A stretch of 32,837 nt of DNA, from NCBI GenBank assembly GCA_030611665.1, contig JAUWPI010000009.1, positions 1 through 32,837 of the forward strand, written 5' to 3'. Each line of letters starts with the position of its first letter. Position 1 is the first letter of the stretch. The translations under genes were made by a program, and so were the position numbers. Below are positions 31,128 to 32,837 of this stretch, piece after piece. Source of the DNA: Candidatus Heimdallarchaeota archaeon. GTDB taxonomy: Archaea; Asgardarchaeota; Heimdallarchaeia; Heimdallarchaeales; Heimdallarchaeaceae. The notes beneath the pieces were generated by a model. The model worked only from the letters and a program-made list of their open reading frames with translations. It ran no database searches and was not told the DNA's origin.

Positions 31128-31427
31128 ATGGTTGAACAAAGAAATCCCTTAATGGTTTTAATCTTGATAATCATCACATTTGGTATTTATGCCTTAGTGT
31201 GGATGGTAAAGACTAAGAATGAAATGAACGAGTTAGGCGCTAATATTCCAACAACTTGGTTCATTATTATACCTATCTTGAACATATATTGGTTCTGGAA
31301 GTATTGTGAAGGTTTTGCGATCGCTACTCAAAAGATGGAAGCTATTGTACTGTTCCTAATTTATCTAATCTTCTCTCCAGCTGCTGTATGGATTGTTCAA
31401 TCTGGACTAAATGAGAAAGCAGTATAA
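31128..31427 (+). CDS. DUF4234-type small membrane protein
   Basis: A 99-residue protein with three hydrophobic stretches: MVLILIIITFGIYALVWM near the N-terminus, TTWFIIIPILNIYWFWKY in the middle and AIVLFLIYLIFSPAAVWIV near the end. The GIYALVWMVKTKNEMNELG loop and PILNIYWFWKYCEGFA are typical of DUF4234 proteins, whose function is unknown. A TTG at 31119 is in frame, but ATG 31128 sits about 30 nt after the TATA box TTTTTTATAAAAC at 31091-31103. A long T-rich tract after the stop should end transcription. Confidence 0.8.
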   Translation: MVEQRNPLMVLILIIITFGIYALVWMVKTKNEMNELGANIPTTWFIIIPILNIYWFWKYCEGFAIATQKMEAIVLFLIYLIFSPAAVWIVQSGLNEKAV

Positions 31428-31432
31428 CCTCA

Positions 31433-31474
31433 TTTTTCCTATCTTTTTTTTTATTTAGATTTTTTTTATTTTAG
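31433..31474 (+). terminator. T-rich terminator after DUF4234 gene
   Basis: The segment holds three T-runs, with TTTTTTTTT followed by TTTTTTTT, starting about 6 nt after the stop codon and before the aldo-keto reductase promoter. This is the strongest U-rich termination candidate in the window. Confidence 0.6.
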
Positions 31475-31558
31475 AATTTGTCTTTCCACAGTATTTAAGA
31501 CATAATTGTTCTACAATATCATAATACTTGTTACTTAAATAAATAGGAGAGTAAAATA

Positions 31559-32554
31559 TTGAAATATAGAAAAGTTGGAAAATCAGGTCTTAAAATTAGT
31601 GAAATCTCTCTTGGCTCTTGGTTAACATATGGTGGTACAGTTGAAGACGAAATAGCCAAGAAATGTATTGAAGAAGCTGTTGAAAATGGAATAAATTTCA
31701 TTGATTCAGCAGAAATATATGCAAAAGGGGGAGCAGAAAAAGTTATAGCTGACTTCCTTAAAGATGAGACAGTTCACAGAAAGGATCTCGTAATCTCAAG
31801 CAAATTATTCTGGCCAATGTCAGAAGACATAAATGATTGGGGTTTAGGCAGAAAAAATGTAATGAATGCAATTGAGGGGACATTAGAACGATTGAATACA
31901 GATTATGTTGATATTTACTATTGTCACAGATATGACTATTTGACTCCATTAAAAGAAACTGTTCAAGCTATGGATGATTTAATTAGAAGCGGCAAGATAC
32001 TTTATTGGGGTACAAGTGTATGGACAGCTGCACAATTAGAAAGAGCCGTTGCAATTGCAAAGGAATTTCATACACATAAACCAATTGTTGAACAACCTCT
32101 CTACAATATGTTCGTAAGACACATCGAAATGGAAATCATGCCCGTCGCAAAGACTCATGGTATTGGTTTCACAGTGTGGTCTCCATTAGCACAAGGACTT
32201 CTAACAGGTAAATACAATGAAGGAATACCAGAAGGCAGTAGAGCTTCAAAATCTGAATTTCTTAAGAAAAATCTTACAGATGAAAACATTGCAAAGATTA
32301 AGAAACTAGGAGAAATTGCTAAATCATTGGAAATTTCCATGAGCCAATTAGCTCTAGCATGGATCTTAATACGTTCTGAAATATCATGTGCAATAATTGG
32401 TGCAACAAAACCAGAACATGTAACTGAAAATGTTAAAGCTTCTGATGTGGTACTTTCAAAGGATACTCTTTTACAAATCAACCAAGTATTAGACAATGAA
32501 CCTGAATGGCCATTAACTTATAAACCAAATCTATATGCAGATAAAATGAGGTGA
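31559..32554 (+). CDS. Aldo-keto reductase
   Basis: A 331-residue NAD(P)H-dependent oxidoreductase of the aldo-keto reductase superfamily, near the potassium-channel beta-subunit/YghZ group by sequence. The catalytic tetrad is visible as D49 and Y54 in NFIDSAEIY, K82 in VISSKLFW and H123 in DIYYCHRYD. The cofactor region includes WSPLAQGLLTGKY near 219 and CAIIGATKPEHVTEN near 280. Start is TTG, with TAGGAGAGT (31544-31552) as a strong Shine-Dalgarno site. Substrate cannot be inferred. The gene stands alone downstream of a T-rich terminator. Confidence 0.93.
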   Translation: MKYRKVGKSGLKISEISLGSWLTYGGTVEDEIAKKCIEEAVENGINFIDSAEIYAKGGAEKVIADFLKDETVHRKDLVISSKLFWPMSEDINDWGLGRKNVMNAIEGTLERLNTDYVDIYYCHRYDYLTPLKETVQAMDDLIRSGKILYWGTSVWTAAQLERAVAIAKEFHTHKPIVEQPLYNMFVRHIEMEIMPVAKTHGIGFTVWSPLAQGLLTGKYNEGIPEGSRASKSEFLKKNLTDENIAKIKKLGEIAKSLEISMSQLALAWILIRSEISCAIIGATKPEHVTENVKASDVVLSKDTLLQINQVLDNEPEWPLTYKPNLYADKMR

Positions 32555-32837
32555 AAACTCATTTTTCTCCTTTTCGCATAATTCTTAAATAATTCTGTGG
32601 AATTACTATCTGTAGAAAAATCCAGTTTTAGTGATATAGATGGTAATGTTAAGCAAGCGTCAAAAGATTTTTTATGGAATGTGTAGATTTGGAACTTCAA
32701 TTTTCATGCAAGTTGTAACATTAGCAACAGTATATATCTATGCAAACCATTTTGAATTAAGCCAAGATTTAAACGCAATCGGGAATTCTTGGCATTTTTC
32801 ATAATCTCCTATTTGCATAACTAGAATTATTAAATGA
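32555..32837. other. Window end with no supported gene
   Basis: 283 bases after the aldo-keto reductase. It holds only short ORFs of about 32 codons, one on each strand (32707-32805 and minus 32802-32704), with low-complexity AT-rich sequence. A TAGGAGATT precedes the minus-strand ATG, but the product is not protein-like enough to call. A promoter for a gene beyond the window may lie here. Confidence 0.5.

Noticed and set aside
32707..32805. A 32-codon plus-strand ORF near the window end, and a similar one on the minus strand with a TAGGAGATT upstream
   Set aside because: Too short, no recognisable domain and no support beyond one SD-like motif; listed only as unannotated end sequence.
1..32837. 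Insertion sequences, integrases or prophage genes
   Set aside because: No transposase, recombinase or phage motif was recognised in the translated genes, and no flanking inverted repeats were seen.

Overview
The window is AT-rich DNA (roughly one third G+C by eye) from an archaeon, most likely an Asgard archaeon and perhaps near Heimdallarchaeia. Archaeal signs are TATA-box promoters about 25-30 nt before start codons, a tRNA with an anticodon-loop intron, coenzyme F420 genes (cofD, cofC), a BpsA-family protein, Tsr3, an Oap/Arv gene set and an RNA polymerase subunit of the RpoH/RPB5 family. The Asgard assignment rests on eukaryote-like genes: an Arf-like GTPase fused to flanking domains, a longin-like protein with a winged helix, and a full-length RPB5 with the N-terminal jaw domain that ordinary archaeal RpoH lacks. 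There is no rRNA gene, so the assignment is inference.

Layout. 1-3147 (+): C-terminus of a GH20 hexosaminidase, a helical TPR/SNAP-like protein, tRNA-Arg(CCT), tsr3 and bshA. 3148-4770 (-): bshC, convergent with bshA and abutting it. 4848-6732 (+): a VOC/glyoxalase-fold protein divergent from bshC, a 52-aa zinc ribbon and a flippase-like membrane protein. 6738-9979 (-): metallophosphoesterase, diacylglycerol-kinase-like enzyme, tRNA-Thr(CGT) with a 12-nt intron, and an Arf-like GTPase broken by an in-frame TAA. 10143-22354 (+): a large glycosylated surface protein, a zinc-ribbon protein, longin-wHTH, YjbQ, a zinc ribbon, a large helical protein broken by an in-frame TAG, a BpsA paralogue, OapC-like, RPB5, then cofD, a flavin TIM barrel, cofC and an M24 peptidase. 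22385-32554 is mixed: membrane zinc-ribbon protein (-), Era-like GTPase plus OapB (+), AK6/Fap7 kinase (-), HgcC-like regulator plus arsenite methyltransferase (+), PlsY-like acyltransferase (-), phosphohexomutase plus a cysteine-cluster protein (+), class II aldolase plus class I fructose-bisphosphatase (-), a DUF4234 membrane protein and an aldo-keto reductase (+). No gene is supported in the last 283 bases, and no gap between genes exceeds 300 bases.

How the genes work together. bshA and bshC encode the first and last steps of bacillithiol synthesis; a thiol-transferase-fold (VOC) gene shares the bshC promoter. Arsenite methylation 20 kb away also uses thiols. cofD, cofC and a flavoprotein form an overlapping F420 operon. 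Aldolase and fructose-bisphosphatase form a two-gene gluconeogenesis unit, and a phosphohexomutase lies nearby. The PlsY-like, diacylglycerol-kinase-like and flippase-like genes suggest unusual lipid chemistry. Tsr3 and AK6 point to eukaryote-like ribosome maturation.

The strongest observations are the full-length RPB5 with a histone-H1-like repeated tail, the bacillithiol gene pair in an archaeon, and two long genes each interrupted by one in-frame stop codon. All identifications come from reading motifs by eye; no database search was run.
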